Positions 45,320-56,029 of a DNA stretch of 61,550 nt are shown piece after piece. Below the pieces are notes generated by a model. The model saw only the letters and a list, made by a program, of their open reading frames with translations. It was not told where the DNA came from and ran no database searches. Both the position numbers and the translations under genes were made by a program. Position 1 is the stretch's first letter, and each line of letters opens with the position of its first letter. Source of the DNA: Myxococcales bacterium (lineage in GTDB: Bacteria; Myxococcota_A; Bradymonadia; UBA7976; UBA1532); assembly GCA_009692505.1 (NCBI GenBank), contig SHZC01000008.1, forward strand, positions 1 to 61,550, written 5' to 3'.

Positions 45320-46960
45320 ATGTCCTCGACCGCATCGAACCCCGCTGGAAACCACCTCGGGCAGAGGGTCGGGGCGTACACCCTCGAGCGCCTCATCGGT
45401 CGGGGCGGCATGAGCTTCGTTTACCTCGGCCGCCACTCCGTCACCGCGCGCGTGGCGGCGGTGAAGATTGTCCACCGAGACCTGCCTGAGAGCATCGACG
45501 CCGATCGGCGGCTGGAGCAGGAGGCCCGTGCCATCGCGAGGATTGACCATCCCCACGTCGTGAAGGTCTACGATCTCGGCTGGACGGACGACGGCCTGCC
45601 GTTCCTCGCGATGGAGTACCTGGAAGGTCAGCCGCTGTCTCAATTCTCCGGTCACGGCCAGCCGCTCGCCCTCGGTCGGGTGGTGGGGCTGGCGCTCCAG
45701 ATCACCGAGGGGCTCACTCGTGCCCATGAGCTCGGCATCGTGCATCGAGATCTGAAGCCCGAGAACATCATCCTCACCGAGGAGAATGGGCAGTCTGACT
45801 TCGTCAAGATTCTTGACTTCGGGATCGCCAAGCTCGTCGGCAAGCAGCCCCACTCGCTCGTCAATACCCGTCGTGGGGTGGTGCTCGGCACGCCGGAGTA
45901 CCTGCCTCCAGAGATCGCCATGGACATGCCTGTCTCACCGGCCACGGACATCTACGCCCTCGGGGTGATCCTCTTCGAGGCCCTGACCGGTCGACTGCCC
46001 TTCCAGGGTCGGGGTGTCGGTGAGCTCGCCGAGAAGCATTGCTTCACGCCACCTCCCTCCCCACGGATCTTCAATCCGAGCCTGCCCGCAGAGATTGAGA
46101 CCATCTTGCGGCGCTGCCTCGCCAAGGATCCCAAGCATCGGTACTTGACTGCCGCTTCGCTCGGGGACGCCCTGCGCCCGTTTGCCCAAGCCGACGAAGA
46201 CCAAATTACGATGGCGACGCTCACGCCGCTGCCCTCAGGAACGACCTCCGACGGGAGGGGCGAGGGCGACGGCATCTCGCCCGATCAGCTCGAGCAGGAG
46301 ATCCGAGGGGAGGTCAGCCGCCGGTGGACTGACCGGACCCTGCCCCAGGCCCTTCAGCGGACCCTGTCTCGTCTCGACCATCTCCACGCTCGCTCGCTGG
46401 AGATTGGCACCGATCTCGCGGTCCTCGACGACCGACTGTCGATGTCCCAAGGGACCGCGACCGAATTTGACCAGTCCCTCGGCCAGCTCGTCCAGGAAGA
46501 GGGCGTCTACGACGGGGAGTGCCGCGTACTCCAGAGCCAAGCCTTGAAGCTCTCGACGGAGCTGGGGCGGTACGACCGTCGAAGCATCGAACTGCTCGAG
46601 GCGATCCGCGTGGGCTGTGATCCCAGAACGTCGCTGCTGCAGAGCTTGCTTCAGCCCACGCGGATCGAGCACGCGGGCGAGCGCATCCGGGAGCGGACGA
46701 CCGTCGAGCGGCTGGAGGTGGATCGACGTCGGGTGCTCAGCGATCTGGAGCGCGCGACTCATCTCCGGACCGAGACCACCGTCCGGCGCGCCCGCCTTCA
46801 GGCCGACTGCGCGCAGGTGGTCGTCGAGCGCGGGGCCTATCGAATGTGCGCGCTGGCCCGGAGGGACGGAATGACCGCGGAGCTCGAGCAGCTTCGCCGG
46901 TCGCAGATCAGTGTGATTTACCAGCTCGCGCTCGATCTGGCGGTCGCCGTCGGAGGCTGA
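45320..46960 (+). CDS. Hanks-type serine/threonine protein kinase
   Basis: A 546-residue kinase. The catalytic domain (about 18..290) has the glycine loop IGRGGMSFVYLG, lysine K49 (AAVKIV), HRDLKPEN with D144, DFG with D166, and GTPEYLPPE. The C-terminal 240 residues are predicted helical/coiled-coil (Arg, Glu, Leu-rich) with no membrane helix, so the enzyme is probably cytoplasmic and binds partners through this part. Two FHA proteins nearby are candidate phosphopeptide readers. 35 bases separate it from the propeller gene. Confidence 0.94.
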   Translation: MSSTASNPAGNHLGQRVGAYTLERLIGRGGMSFVYLGRHSVTARVAAVKIVHRDLPESIDADRRLEQEARAIARIDHPHVVKVYDLGWTDDGLPFLAMEYLEGQPLSQFSGHGQPLALGRVVGLALQITEGLTRAHELGIVHRDLKPENIILTEENGQSDFVKILDFGIAKLVGKQPHSLVNTRRGVVLGTPEYLPPEIAMDMPVSPATDIYALGVILFEALTGRLPFQGRGVGELAEKHCFTPPPSPRIFNPSLPAEIETILRRCLAKDPKHRYLTAASLGDALRPFAQADEDQITMATLTPLPSGTTSDGRGEGDGISPDQLEQEIRGEVSRRWTDRTLPQALQRTLSRLDHLHARSLEIGTDLAVLDDRLSMSQGTATEFDQSLGQLVQEEGVYDGECRVLQSQALKLSTELGRYDRRSIELLEAIRVGCDPRTSLLQSLLQPTRIEHAGERIRERTTVERLEVDRRRVLSDLERATHLRTETTVRRARLQADCAQVVVERGAYRMCALARRDGMTAELEQLRRSQISVIYQLALDLAVAVGG

Positions 46961-47233
46961 CCGTATCTCCCCATCGACCGCCCTTCAGGTCGCGTGAGGA
47001 ATCTTTTGCGATTCGATAACGCGGCGAGTCCGAACTTCACGAATCATTACGAGCACTTGTGAGGGGGTCTGGCCCTCCGAAAAAGTGGCTTTGAAAAAGT
47101 CTCTCAGCGTTGGGCCACTCTGGGCGATGGGGTGTTTGTAAGTTGCGAGGAAAAGACGACTGACCCTCGGCCCCGCGACCCTTGAAGTAGTTCGGATCCT
47201 AGACCCAAAAAACTCGGCCTGACCCGCCGACGC

Positions 47234-47262
47234 GAGCCCGGTCCCGACCCAGGACCGGGCTC
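47234..47262 (+). terminator. Rho-independent terminator-like hairpin
   Basis: GAGCCCGGTCC (47234..47244) pairs perfectly over 11 bp with GGACCGGGCTC (47252..47262), loop of 7, followed by TTTGCGTTT. It probably ends the kinase operon. Confidence 0.7.
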
Positions 47263-47272
47263 TTTGCGTTTC

Positions 47273-47300
47273 AGGACAAGCGCAGGGGTTGTGCTACGCT
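47273..47300 (+). promoter_or_regulatory. Promoter for the PKD/MYXO-CTERM gene
   Basis: AGGACA (47273..47278), 16-base spacer, TACGCT (47295..47300) with TGC directly before it as an extended -10. Leader of about 73 bases to the ATG at 47380. Confidence 0.4.
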
Positions 47301-47379
47301 CCCGGCCGCCGTTGCCTCCGCTCCCTGGAGGTGATTTGGCTGCCGCCTCTTGACGCGGACTTACTGCGGGGGAACTCGG

Positions 47380-50300
47380 ATGTCGCTGCAACGATCGGAA
47401 CTCATAAACCTGATTCGATTGGCCTTGGTCTCGCTCGTCCTCGGCGTGGGTTCGGCCGCGGAGGCTCGCGTGACCCTCGACGGGGCGAACGGCTTGCAGT
47501 TCGTCGTGGAGGACACTCAAGGTGGGCAGCTCTCCGGCCCCGCGCCCTTCGGTGGCTGGCCGAACCTCTGCGTCCGGGCCTGCGTCGACTGCGATGGCCC
47601 CTGCGCAGCCAATGAGGTGTACGACGCCGGTGGGGTCGCCGCCGCGCGCGAGCTGGCGAATCTTCAGCTGGTCATGGCTCCCGACAACGTGGGTGGACTG
47701 CAGGTCATCCGCAAGGTCTATGTGCCTCCGGGCAACGCCCCGCTGTCGGCGAATGCATTTATTCGTTACCTGGACATCATCACCAACTTGGGCGCGGCGC
47801 CCGTGGTCGTCGCCGTGCGGATCGGCAGCCCCGGTGGAGGCGGCGGACTGGCCTACGGAGCCAATTTGGGCGTCTGGCGGACCCACGACGACGACAGCGA
47901 AGCGGAGCTCACCGACCGATGGATCCTCGTCGATGACGACGCTCCGAATGGGGGCGTGTCGACCCTGGCCTCCCTCGTCTTCGGCTCGGGCTCCCGCTAT
48001 CTGCCCGCGCGTTTGGGCCTGAGTTTTCCCGATGCCGCCGTGCCCAATAGCTTCGGCTGGGAGTTTCGGCAGGTCGCGATTGGCGGAAATGGCACCGTGG
48101 CGTTCATGTCCGTCCTCGTCCGCGAGACCGGGCGGGTCGACACCATCTCCGAGGTCCAATCTCTGTCGGCCATCCCCACCGACATCCTCTTCGGCCTGAC
48201 GAATCAGGAGCGGGCGGTCATCGTCAACTTCGACATCCACGCGGACAACCCTAGCCCCGTGGCCGACGCGGGCGGCCCCTACAACTCGTCTGAAGGGGAG
48301 CCGGTTCAGCTCTCGGCGGCGCGCTCGGCGGATCCCGAAGACGCGGCCCCCCTGACCTACGCCTGGGACCTCGACGACGACGGCGAGTTCGACGACGACA
48401 ACGGCCCCAACGTGATCCGCAGCTTCCCCGACGACGGTGTCTATCAGCTCCGCGTTCGAGTCACCGATCCTCAGGGCAAGTCGGACGTGGACTCCGCCCG
48501 GATTGTCGTCCGTAACGTGGCACCCCACATTGAGACCGTCACGACCGACAGCCCCATCTCCGAGGGCGGAGTGCTGACCGTGGAGATCCGGGTCGTCGAG
48601 CCGGGCCTTGATCCCCTGACCTTCGATTTCGACTGGGATGGCGATGGCCTCTACGAGGACCTCGGCGTTGTACAAGCACGAACGACCCACATCTACCCCG
48701 ACGACGGGGTCTTCTCCGCCCGGGTCCGCGTTCGTGACGACGACGGCGGCGAACACATCCTCGTCTTCCCCGTCATCGTCCAGAACGAGGCCCCGGACTA
48801 CCTGGCCATGGCTGCCGGGCTGCCCGGTCTGGAGGGGCGCGAGGTCGCCATCCAGATCATCGCCGATGACCCGGGTGATGATCCCGTCACCTACGGCTAC
48901 GACGTCGATGGCGATGGCGTCTACGAACTTGAGGGCCTGGAGCTGGACGCGATCGTCGTCACCTACCCGGACAACGGCAACTACACCCTCCGCATCCGCC
49001 TCACCGATGACCAGCTCGCCGAGACGTTGCGCGAAGAGCCGGTGCCCATCCACAACGCCGATCCGACCATCGTCAGGATCACGAATAACGGCCCGGTCTT
49101 TGAAGGTTCGCCGTTGGACATCGTGGTCAATGCGACCGATCCGGGCACCGACACCCTCGTCTACAGCTTCGACCTCGACAACGACGGCGACTTCAACGAC
49201 GACATCGTCGATCAGCTCGAGTCGACCCTGAGCCATATCTACCGCCAGCAGGGCCGATACCTGGTCGGGGTCCGCGTACGCGAGGAGGACGGGGGGCGCG
49301 CCGTGTCCAGCACGGTCGTCGAGGTGCTCAACGCGCCTCCGAGCGCCGAGATCATCGCTCCGATGTTCGTCGACGAGGGGCAGCGATTCACCGTCGAGGT
49401 CGTGGCGACCGACCCGGGCAACGACATCCTGCGCTACGACTGGGACGTCACCGGCGATGGCGTCTATGACCTCGTGGGCATCGGGCAAAACCGCCAGGAG
49501 CTCGTGCTCGACGAAGAGGGCGCCGTCGTCATCAGCGTCCGGGTCTTCGACGAGCTCGGAGACGCCACGATCGTCAACGCGACCATCAACGTGCGCAACG
49601 TGCCCGCGGTCGTTGACGTCGAGGTGGACGGCCCGGTCTACGAGGGCACCCTAACCCGCGTTCGCGCCGCCCCGGTGAACCCCGCGACCGACGTGGAGTC
49701 CTACGCCTTCGACTTCGACAGCGACGGCATCATCGACATCGAGGGCCTAGAGGCGGGCGAGGCGGACTTCGCCTGGCCGGACCAGGGCCTCAAGATCCTC
49801 ACGTGTTACGTCGACGACGGGTCGAGCGTCACGCCGGTCTCCATCCAGGTGATCGTCGAGAACGTCGCGCCCATCGTCACGATGGAGAACAACGGCCCCG
49901 TCGACGAGGGCCAACTTGTGACCGTCACCGCCACCGTGACTGACCCCGGCGACGACACGGTCACGCTGTCCTGGGATCTCGATGGCGACGGCATCGTCGA
50001 TGTCGAAGGCGAGCCCGATCTCGTCCGCGACATCCTGACCGCCGACGACCGCCCGCCCCTCGTGATCACGCTCATCGCCGAGGACGAAGACGGCGGGCGG
50101 ACCGAGGCCCACGAGGATGTGGTCGTCAACAACGTCGCGCCCAGGTTCGAAGAGATCGTCTCGCAGCCGACGGCGCGGGAAGGCGACCCGTTCAACTACG
50201 TCGTGCCGGTCTTCGATCCGGCCGGCGCGCAGGACCACCTGGTCTTTGCACTCGTCGATCCTCCCGTCGGCGTTGGCCTCGATGTCGAGTCTGGCTTGAT

Positions 50301-51999
50301 TCAATGGGTGCCGACCTACGAGCAGTTCGAGCAGAGCCCGATTCGAATCCAGTTGACCGTGCGCGATGGCGACAACGGTCGAGACGAGACCGATCTCGTG
50401 GTGACCGTCCTGCCCATCGATACGGACGTCGACGGCCTACCGGACACCTGGGAGAATCGCATCTGCGCCGAAGGGCGAGTCTGCCCCTCCCCCGACGACC
50501 CCATCGACGCCGCGGCGGACCCAGACATGGACGGCCGAACGAACCTCGACGAGTTCACCGAGGGTACCGATCCCGGGACCTACGACGGTCCACCCGTCCC
50601 CGAGTTGGTCCTGCCTGAAGACGGCGTGCGGGTCGAGAGTGGACAGCCCGAGCTGACAGCTGATCCCGAGCCCAATAACGAGAACCCCGTGGCAGAGGCC
50701 ACCTACGTCTTCGAGATCTACGACGACCAGGAGCTCAGCAATCGCGTGCTCGTCGGCGACCCGGTCGTCCGTGGGGACGAAGACGACGTCATCTGGATCC
50801 CGCCGGCGGGCATCCTCATCGAGGACCAGACCTACTATTGGAGGGTTCGAGCCTACCTCGGGCCGGCGTTCAGCCCTTGGACTGTGGCCTGGGCCTTCAC
50901 GATCAACATGGAGAACTTCCCGCCGGGCACGCCCCTCCTTCGCGCCCCCGCCGACGACAGCGTAGTCGCCGTCAAGCGGCCCATCTTCGAGTGCGAGACC
51001 GTCACCGATCCGGACGGCGACCAGCTCCGCTATCTCTTCCACCTCTACAACAGCCGAGGGGGTGCCGAGCTCAACGGCGACGGCGACATCCAGCCGGATG
51101 GCTTCGTTCGTTTCGTCCCCAACCAGGAGCTCATCGAGAACGCGGCTTATACTTGGGAGGTCGTGGCGATCGACGAGAGCGGGGACAGCTCCGAGCCGAG
51201 CGAACGGTGGGCCTTCACGGTCAACGTCGAGAACGGCGCCCCGGAGGCCCCGAGCATCGTCTACCCGGAGGAGCGTCTCATCGTCGACAGCGTCACGCCG
51301 ACCTTCAGGGCCACCGGCGGGCGCGACCTCGACAGCGCCGAGCTCTTCTACGTCTTCCAGGTGCGCTACGCCGATCCGCTCAACTTCCAGATGCCCACGG
51401 GTGAGGCCCTCGTTACCGGCGAGCCCGTGCTCGTCGACGCGGAGAGCAACGGCCAGTGGGAGAGCACCGTTCGGCTCGAAGAGAACGAACACTATGTGCT
51501 CGAGGTCTGGGGCACCGACGGGCTCGCCCAGTCCGAGATCGTCAGCCGCGGCTTCTTCGTCTCCGCGCTCGACGAGGCGCCCTCAGTCCCGACCCTCGTC
51601 GCCCCGATCGATGGCGCCGAGGTTCCCCAGTCCCAGACCACCCTCGTCTGGAACCGCTCGACCGATCCCGAAGAAGGGCGGGTCCGCTACATCGTCAAAG
51701 TCTGCGAGGTCGGCAGCACCTGCACCGAGCACCCCGCCCAGTTCGACCCGACCCTCGACTACTCGGAGTACCCCAACGATCGCGAGTACTCTTGGTCAGT
51801 CGCCAGCCTCGACGACGGTGAGAATCAGAGCGACTTCTCCGACGAGTGGTCGTTCCGTTCGCTGGATACGAGCGGGGGGGGTGGGGCGGCCACCGGCCCC
51901 GAGGGGTGTGGGTGCCGAACCGTCGGTCGGAGCCACACCGGCTGGCCTTTCGCCCTGACGATCGCGATTTTGTGTTTGCGGTGCCGCCGCAGGGAGTGA
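47380..51999 (+). CDS. Surface protein with PKD domains and MYXO-CTERM sorting tail
   Basis: A 1,539-residue exported protein. After a signal peptide (about 1..31) comes a unique domain (32..285), then about seven PKD-type domains (about 290..915; e.g. [30 protein letters not shown]), a cadherin-like domain (about 925..1010), an EF-hand-like segment ([33 protein letters not shown]) and three fibronectin-III-like repeats with [23 protein letters not shown] strands (about 1075..1490). The tail is a Gly spacer, GCGCRT, a hydrophobic helix and RCRRRE: the MYXO-CTERM signal processed by myxosortases and taking a lipid on Cys. A GGGGGAA ribosome-binding site precedes ATG 47380. Likely adhesin or structural surface protein. 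Confidence 0.9.
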   Translation: MSLQRSELINLIRLALVSLVLGVGSAAEARVTLDGANGLQFVVEDTQGGQLSGPAPFGGWPNLCVRACVDCDGPCAANEVYDAGGVAAARELANLQLVMAPDNVGGLQVIRKVYVPPGNAPLSANAFIRYLDIITNLGAAPVVVAVRIGSPGGGGGLAYGANLGVWRTHDDDSEAELTDRWILVDDDAPNGGVSTLASLVFGSGSRYLPARLGLSFPDAAVPNSFGWEFRQVAIGGNGTVAFMSVLVRETGRVDTISEVQSLSAIPTDILFGLTNQERAVIVNFDIHADNPSPVADAGGPYNSSEGEPVQLSAARSADPEDAAPLTYAWDLDDDGEFDDDNGPNVIRSFPDDGVYQLRVRVTDPQGKSDVDSARIVVRNVAPHIETVTTDSPISEGGVLTVEIRVVEPGLDPLTFDFDWDGDGLYEDLGVVQARTTHIYPDDGVFSARVRVRDDDGGEHILVFPVIVQNEAPDYLAMAAGLPGLEGREVAIQIIADDPGDDPVTYGYDVDGDGVYELEGLELDAIVVTYPDNGNYTLRIRLTDDQLAETLREEPVPIHNADPTIVRITNNGPVFEGSPLDIVVNATDPGTDTLVYSFDLDNDGDFNDDIVDQLESTLSHIYRQQGRYLVGVRVREEDGGRAVSSTVVEVLNAPPSAEIIAPMFVDEGQRFTVEVVATDPGNDILRYDWDVTGDGVYDLVGIGQNRQELVLDEEGAVVISVRVFDELGDATIVNATINVRNVPAVVDVEVDGPVYEGTLTRVRAAPVNPATDVESYAFDFDSDGIIDIEGLEAGEADFAWPDQGLKILTCYVDDGSSVTPVSIQVIVENVAPIVTMENNGPVDEGQLVTVTATVTDPGDDTVTLSWDLDGDGIVDVEGEPDLVRDILTADDRPPLVITLIAEDEDGGRTEAHEDVVVNNVAPRFEEIVSQPTAREGDPFNYVVPVFDPAGAQDHLVFALVDPPVGVGLDVESGLIQWVPTYEQFEQSPIRIQLTVRDGDNGRDETDLVVTVLPIDTDVDGLPDTWENRICAEGRVCPSPDDPIDAAADPDMDGRTNLDEFTEGTDPGTYDGPPVPELVLPEDGVRVESGQPELTADPEPNNENPVAEATYVFEIYDDQELSNRVLVGDPVVRGDEDDVIWIPPAGILIEDQTYYWRVRAYLGPAFSPWTVAWAFTINMENFPPGTPLLRAPADDSVVAVKRPIFECETVTDPDGDQLRYLFHLYNSRGGAELNGDGDIQPDGFVRFVPNQELIENAAYTWEVVAIDESGDSSEPSERWAFTVNVENGAPEAPSIVYPEERLIVDSVTPTFRATGGRDLDSAELFYVFQVRYADPLNFQMPTGEALVTGEPVLVDAESNGQWESTVRLEENEHYVLEVWGTDGLAQSEIVSRGFFVSALDEAPSVPTLVAPIDGAEVPQSQTTLVWNRSTDPEEGRVRYIVKVCEVGSTCTEHPAQFDPTLDYSEYPNDREYSWSVASLDDGENQSDFSDEWSFRSLDTSGGGGAATGPEGCGCRTVGRSHTGWPFALTIAILCLRCRRRE

Positions 52000-52009
52000 C
52001 ACTCCGACC

Positions 52010-53023
52010 ATGCCAGTGGAGCTGCTCCGCGTTCGCGGATTGAAGAAACAATTTCCCATTCGACGGGGGCTCTTTCCCAAAGTCGTCGGGCAGGTTCAGG
52101 CCGTCGACGGGATCGACCTCGACCTGGACCAGGGCACGGCGCTGGGGCTCGTCGGCGAGAGCGGCTGCGGCAAGACCACCGCGGGGCGCTGCATCCTCAG
52201 GCTCGTCGAGCCCACCGCGGGGGAGATCTACTTCGACGGCAAGCCCCTGCACACCCTCCCGCGGCAGGCACTGCGGCCCTATCGCCGCGACATGCAGATC
52301 GTTTTCCAGGATCCGTTCTCGAGCCTCAACCCCCGGCATACGGTGCTCGAACACCTCGCCGAGCCGCTCGTCCTGCATGGCATCTGCGATGGCAAGTCAG
52401 CGGTGCGTGACGAGGCCGCCCGCCTCATGCAGCGCGTCGGCCTCGATCCGGCTTACCTTCAGCGTTATCCGCACGAGTTCAGCGGGGGGCAGCGGCAGCG
52501 CATCGGCATCGCGCGCGCCCTCGCCCCGAGGCCAAGGTTCATCGTCTGTGACGAGCCCGTCTCCGCGCTCGACGTCTCGGTTCAAGCGCAGATCCTCAAT
52601 CTCCTGAAGGATCTGAAAGACGAGCTGGGCCTGAGTTATCTCTTCGTGGCCCACGATCTCGGCGTGGTTCGGCACCTCTGCGATCGGGTGGCCGTCATGT
52701 ACCTCGGTCGCATCGTCGAGCTCGCCCCCACCGAGGAGCTCTTCAGCAATCCAAGGCACCCCTATACGCGGGCGTTGCTCTCGGCGGTCCCGGTCCCCGA
52801 TCCCCGCCGTCGTGCGCGCCGCATGATTCTCACGGGGGATGTACCCACGCCCATCAACCCGCCGAGCGGCTGCCACTTCCATACGCGCTGCCCTCACGCC
52901 GAGGCCGGTTGCAAGGAGGTGGTCCCGGAGCTGACGCCGACCGGCGATTCGTCCTTCGCCCGCTGCATCCGGCTCGACGACCTGCCGCCTCCGGACGCTG
53001 ATCCGAACGAGGCCGTGGCGTGA
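52010..53023 (+). CDS. Oligopeptide/dipeptide ABC transporter ATP-binding protein (OppF/DppF-type)
   Basis: A 337-residue ATPase: Walker [22 protein letters not shown], signature FSGGQRQR, Walker [14 protein letters not shown], and the oligopeptide-transporter C-terminal domain with four cysteines ([14 protein letters not shown] and a later Cys) that can hold an iron-sulfur cluster. OppF normally pairs with OppD, two permeases and a binding protein; none is seen nearby, so it is an orphan here. The stop overlaps the next gene (GTGA). Confidence 0.93.
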   Translation: MPVELLRVRGLKKQFPIRRGLFPKVVGQVQAVDGIDLDLDQGTALGLVGESGCGKTTAGRCILRLVEPTAGEIYFDGKPLHTLPRQALRPYRRDMQIVFQDPFSSLNPRHTVLEHLAEPLVLHGICDGKSAVRDEAARLMQRVGLDPAYLQRYPHEFSGGQRQRIGIARALAPRPRFIVCDEPVSALDVSVQAQILNLLKDLKDELGLSYLFVAHDLGVVRHLCDRVAVMYLGRIVELAPTEELFSNPRHPYTRALLSAVPVPDPRRRARRMILTGDVPTPINPPSGCHFHTRCPHAEAGCKEVVPELTPTGDSSFARCIRLDDLPPPDADPNEAVA

Positions 53024-54282
53024 CCGAGAAGCGGACCGCGTTGATCGCCGAGGCCGACGAACGGGCGTCGCAGGAGCTCTTCGGTATCATTCAGGGGCTC
53101 GGCCTCGTCCCCGTCGCCGCGCGGACGTCCGCCGAGGTCCTGTCTCGCATGGAGAAGGGCGCGGATGTGGTCTTCCTCGACCTGAAGTCCCTGGAGCTTC
53201 GGGGCGGCCAGCTCTTGTCGACTCTTCGGGAGAAGTACCCCTCGATTCCGGTGGTTGTCTGCACGGACGCCGGCAACAAGGACGACGTCATCTTCGCCCT
53301 GCGCTTAGGCTGCATGGACTGGATGGACAAGCCGGCCGACCGAAGCAAGGTCTCAGATGCCCTCAAGCGCGTGGCACGAGAGACCCGACGACAAGCGCAG
53401 GTGGCCGCGCAGACGGCCACGACGGGCCAGTCACGCACCCTCATGAAGGAGATCACCGGGCGCATCAAAGACGGGAGCATCGTGCTGCCAGAGATGCCCA
53501 AGGTCCTCGATGAGCTGCAGCGCGTGCTCGCGAACCTTCAGGTCTCGCCCGAGGAGGTGCTGAAGATCCTCGAGAAGGATCCGGCGATGGCTTCGAAGAT
53601 TCTCGCCACGGCCAACACCGCGACCTATGGAGGGCGCGGGCGCATCAACGATCTGAAGAGCGCGGTCACTCGCTTAGGCAACCGGACCATCGCGTCGATC
53701 GCCCAGACGGCCGCGCTCCGGGGGCTCTTTCAGTTCCGGCTGCCGGCCTTTCGGCAGGTCTTTCAGCGGATGTGGACGGCGCACTGCATCTCGGCTTGCC
53801 TCGCCCGCGAGCTGGCCGCGGAGGCGGGTGACAACGATCCTGAGGAGATCTACGTCTGCTCGCTTCTTCACAATGCCGGGGAGCAGTTTCTCCTGCGGGT
53901 CTTCGCCGAGATCTTCCAGCGGCAGACCAGCCGGGTCTTGTCCATGGATGAGGTCCTCGCGGCGATCCGGGATACGCACGCCGTCTTCGGCTACGGCCTG
54001 CTCAAGAAGTGGAACATGGGCCCGCTCTTCGAGATGGCCGCGCAGCGCCACCACGACGACACCTTCGAGCAGGCCGATCTGGACGCCCGCGCGCGCCGGA
54101 CGCTGCACATCCTGAACGTCGCCGACCGCCTCGTTGAGGACCGGAACCTTGGCATCTATACGGCACCCTCGTCTGGGCCAACGCTCAGCGTGAGCTTTGA
54201 AGCGCTAGGCCTGTCCCCCGCTCGCCGCGCGTTTTTTGCGCGCCGGGTGGAAGACGTCCGGGTCGAGCTCGCCCATCTCTAG
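53020..54282 (+). CDS. Response-regulator receiver/HDOD domain protein
   Basis: A 420-residue signalling protein. The receiver domain (1..120) keeps the acidic residues E11/D13, phospho-acceptor D54, T82 and K104. An HDOD domain (about 150..345) follows ([53 protein letters not shown]). The HD signature is degenerate, as in all HDOD proteins. These often regulate c-di-GMP-dependent motility or stress responses; the target is unknown. The GTG at 53020 overlaps the upstream stop, giving translational coupling with the ABC ATPase. It converges on mutY. Confidence 0.9.
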   Translation: MTEKRTALIAEADERASQELFGIIQGLGLVPVAARTSAEVLSRMEKGADVVFLDLKSLELRGGQLLSTLREKYPSIPVVVCTDAGNKDDVIFALRLGCMDWMDKPADRSKVSDALKRVARETRRQAQVAAQTATTGQSRTLMKEITGRIKDGSIVLPEMPKVLDELQRVLANLQVSPEEVLKILEKDPAMASKILATANTATYGGRGRINDLKSAVTRLGNRTIASIAQTAALRGLFQFRLPAFRQVFQRMWTAHCISACLARELAAEAGDNDPEEIYVCSLLHNAGEQFLLRVFAEIFQRQTSRVLSMDEVLAAIRDTHAVFGYGLLKKWNMGPLFEMAAQRHHDDTFEQADLDARARRTLHILNVADRLVEDRNLGIYTAPSSGPTLSVSFEALGLSPARRAFFARRVEDVRVELAHL

Positions 54283-55391
54283 TGAGCGCGGGCGCGCCCG
54301 GCCCCCCGACGCGCGGGCGCGCCTTTGATCCCGGCGGCCCACAAGGCCTTCAGCGTCGGTCCGGTGAGCGCGACGGTCTCGAGCGCGTGGGTGGGCAATC
54401 TGAGCCACCCGGACGGTGGAACACCGGCCCTGAGCTTCACGGTCTGCACGATCCGAAGCCGCCAAACCCGGTGCGTGAAAGCCTGTTCCACCTCGAGATC
54501 ACTCGATGCCGACGGGCTGTCCGCGGCCCAGACCTCGAGCCCCAGGTCCGTCAGCGCGTCCCGATCGGTGGACTCGACCATAGGCAGCTCCCAGAGCCCG
54601 GCGAGCAGGCCCGTGTCCGGTCTACGGCGGACGTAGACGTGGTCCGCGTCGACGAGGAGGGCGGCGACATAGTGGCTGATGGGCCTGGGGGCCCGGCGGA
54701 GGGGCGATGGATAAAGGTGCTGCTCTGCGGCGGCATAGCCGAGGCAATCGGCCCTGAGAGGGCAGCGTGGGCACTCGGGCGAGCGGGGCTTGCAGACCGT
54801 GGCGCCGAGCTCCATCAGAGCCTGGTTGAACCGACCGGGTAGGGGACCCGCTACGAGTGCCCGGGCTTGTGCCTCCAAGGCCAACTTCGCCGCGCCTCGT
54901 CGGATGTCCCCGGCGCGCGCGTCGAGGCGGGCGAGCACACGTTGCACATTCCCGTCGATGGCCGGCACCGCCTTCTCAAAGGCGATCGACAAGATCGCCC
55001 CGCAGGTATAGGGGCCGACGCCGGGCAGCTCGCGAAGAAGCCCTTCGTCGTCGGGCACCAGGCCGCCGAATCGCGACACGACGAGGCCGGCCGCCCGATG
55101 AAGATTGCGGGCGCGTGAGTAGTACCCGAGGCCGGCCCAGAAGGTCAGGACCTCGTCGATGGGGGACTCGGCCAAAGCGAGCGGTGTGGGAAACCGGCCC
55201 ATGAATCGGACGAAGTAGGGCATGACGGACTCGACGCGGGTCTGCTGGAGCATGATCTCGGAGACCCAGATGGCCCACGGATCCCGCGTCTCGCGCCAGG
55301 GCATTTCGCGGTGGCCAAGGTCGAACCACTGCAACAGCGCGCGCCTCACGGTGGCGGTCCGCTTCGCGCTCAAGACAGACGCGCGCCACAT
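54279..55391 (-). CDS. mutY: A/G-specific adenine DNA glycosylase
   Basis: Removes adenine mispaired with 8-oxoguanine. The helix-hairpin-helix region LRELPGVGPYTCGAILSIAF, catalytic Asp in AIDGNVQRVLARLD, the early motif WVSEIMLQQTRVESV and the iron-sulfur cluster Cys set (CKPRSPECPRCPLRADC) are all present. A C-terminal NUDIX-like domain (about 240..350) recognises 8-oxoG. ATG 55391 gives 370 residues; a TTG at 55373 overlapping the upstream stop (TTGA) and an ATG at 55433 are alternatives. Confidence 0.95.
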   Translation of the reverse strand: MWRASVLSAKRTATVRRALLQWFDLGHREMPWRETRDPWAIWVSEIMLQQTRVESVMPYFVRFMGRFPTPLALAESPIDEVLTFWAGLGYYSRARNLHRAAGLVVSRFGGLVPDDEGLLRELPGVGPYTCGAILSIAFEKAVPAIDGNVQRVLARLDARAGDIRRGAAKLALEAQARALVAGPLPGRFNQALMELGATVCKPRSPECPRCPLRADCLGYAAAEQHLYPSPLRRAPRPISHYVAALLVDADHVYVRRRPDTGLLAGLWELPMVESTDRDALTDLGLEVWAADSPSASSDLEVEQAFTHRVWRLRIVQTVKLRAGVPPSGWLRLPTHALETVALTGPTLKALWAAGIKGAPARRGAGRARAH

Positions 55392-56014
55392 GAGGTGCAG
55401 TCGGACGCGCCCAATCCGACCGGCGCCCGACACAAGCCGTCGCCACAGCGGGCCCGCTTGAAGACCCGCTGCCAGACGCGGCCGCCGACGAGGCCCGTGC
55501 CCATGAGGATGAGCGGCGTGACCTGGTCTCCGAAGTGGTTGTGCGTAAAGACCCAGCCGGAGACCGCCCCGACCGCGACCCCGACGATCAACGGCGTCAG
55601 GCTGTCGGGCAGGGGCAGGGGGGGCACGACGCGCTCACGATTCCAATGCAGGGCCAGCGTCACACCATTGACCGCCGCGCGATCGACGAGCGCGCGCAGG
55701 AAGCCGATGCTCTGACGTTGGGGCAGCCAAAAGGCCACGACGTGCCCGAAGAAGACGTTCCAGCCCAGACCGCTCGTCGATCCCAGATGGTCGCGCTCAA
55801 ACTCCGGCAGCGCTTGTTCGACGGCCTGCCGAAGCGTGGCGATCGCCTCTGCGGCGTCATCGTCGGAGACCTCCACGCCGCCCGTGGGTAGGACCCGAAG
55901 GCGCGCGGTCAGCAACGCGGGCAGGCCCGACTCCACAGCGCCCCCGATCTTCTGCAGGTCCTCGGGGCCGATGATGAGCGGGTGCCCCTCTGCATTGAGC
56001 TTACGCGCCCTCAT
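55370..56014 (-). CDS. Membrane protein with C-terminal zinc ribbon, unknown function
   Basis: A 214-residue protein beginning MRARKLNAEGHPLIIGPEDL. A soluble region of about 145 residues precedes two hydrophobic segments (LIVGVAVGAVSGWVF and TPLILMGTGLVGG). A Cys set RCGDGLC...CTSCGA at the end forms a likely zinc ribbon. I do not recognise the family. Its start lies only 15 bases from the start of the divergent EboE-like gene. The stop overlaps mutY. Confidence 0.65.
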   Translation of the reverse strand: MRARKLNAEGHPLIIGPEDLQKIGGAVESGLPALLTARLRVLPTGGVEVSDDDAAEAIATLRQAVEQALPEFERDHLGSTSGLGWNVFFGHVVAFWLPQRQSIGFLRALVDRAAVNGVTLALHWNRERVVPPLPLPDSLTPLIVGVAVGAVSGWVFTHNHFGDQVTPLILMGTGLVGGRVWQRVFKRARCGDGLCRAPVGLGASDCTSCGARLS

Positions 56015-56029
56015 GGGCAGACTCGGGGC

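Larger units (their letters stand above)
46961..47379 (+). other. Intergenic region with terminator and promoter
   Basis: The 419 bases after the kinase gene hold no supported gene. I see a strong hairpin at 47234..47262 and an extended -10-type promoter at 47273..47300. The first 270 bases show nothing I can name. Confidence 0.6.

Noticed and set aside
47104..49488. Minus-strand open frame of 794 codons
   Set aside because: It is antisense to the PKD protein; its Val/Asp/Gly-rich pattern mirrors the PKD repeats, as expected in high-GC DNA, and it shows no family motif.
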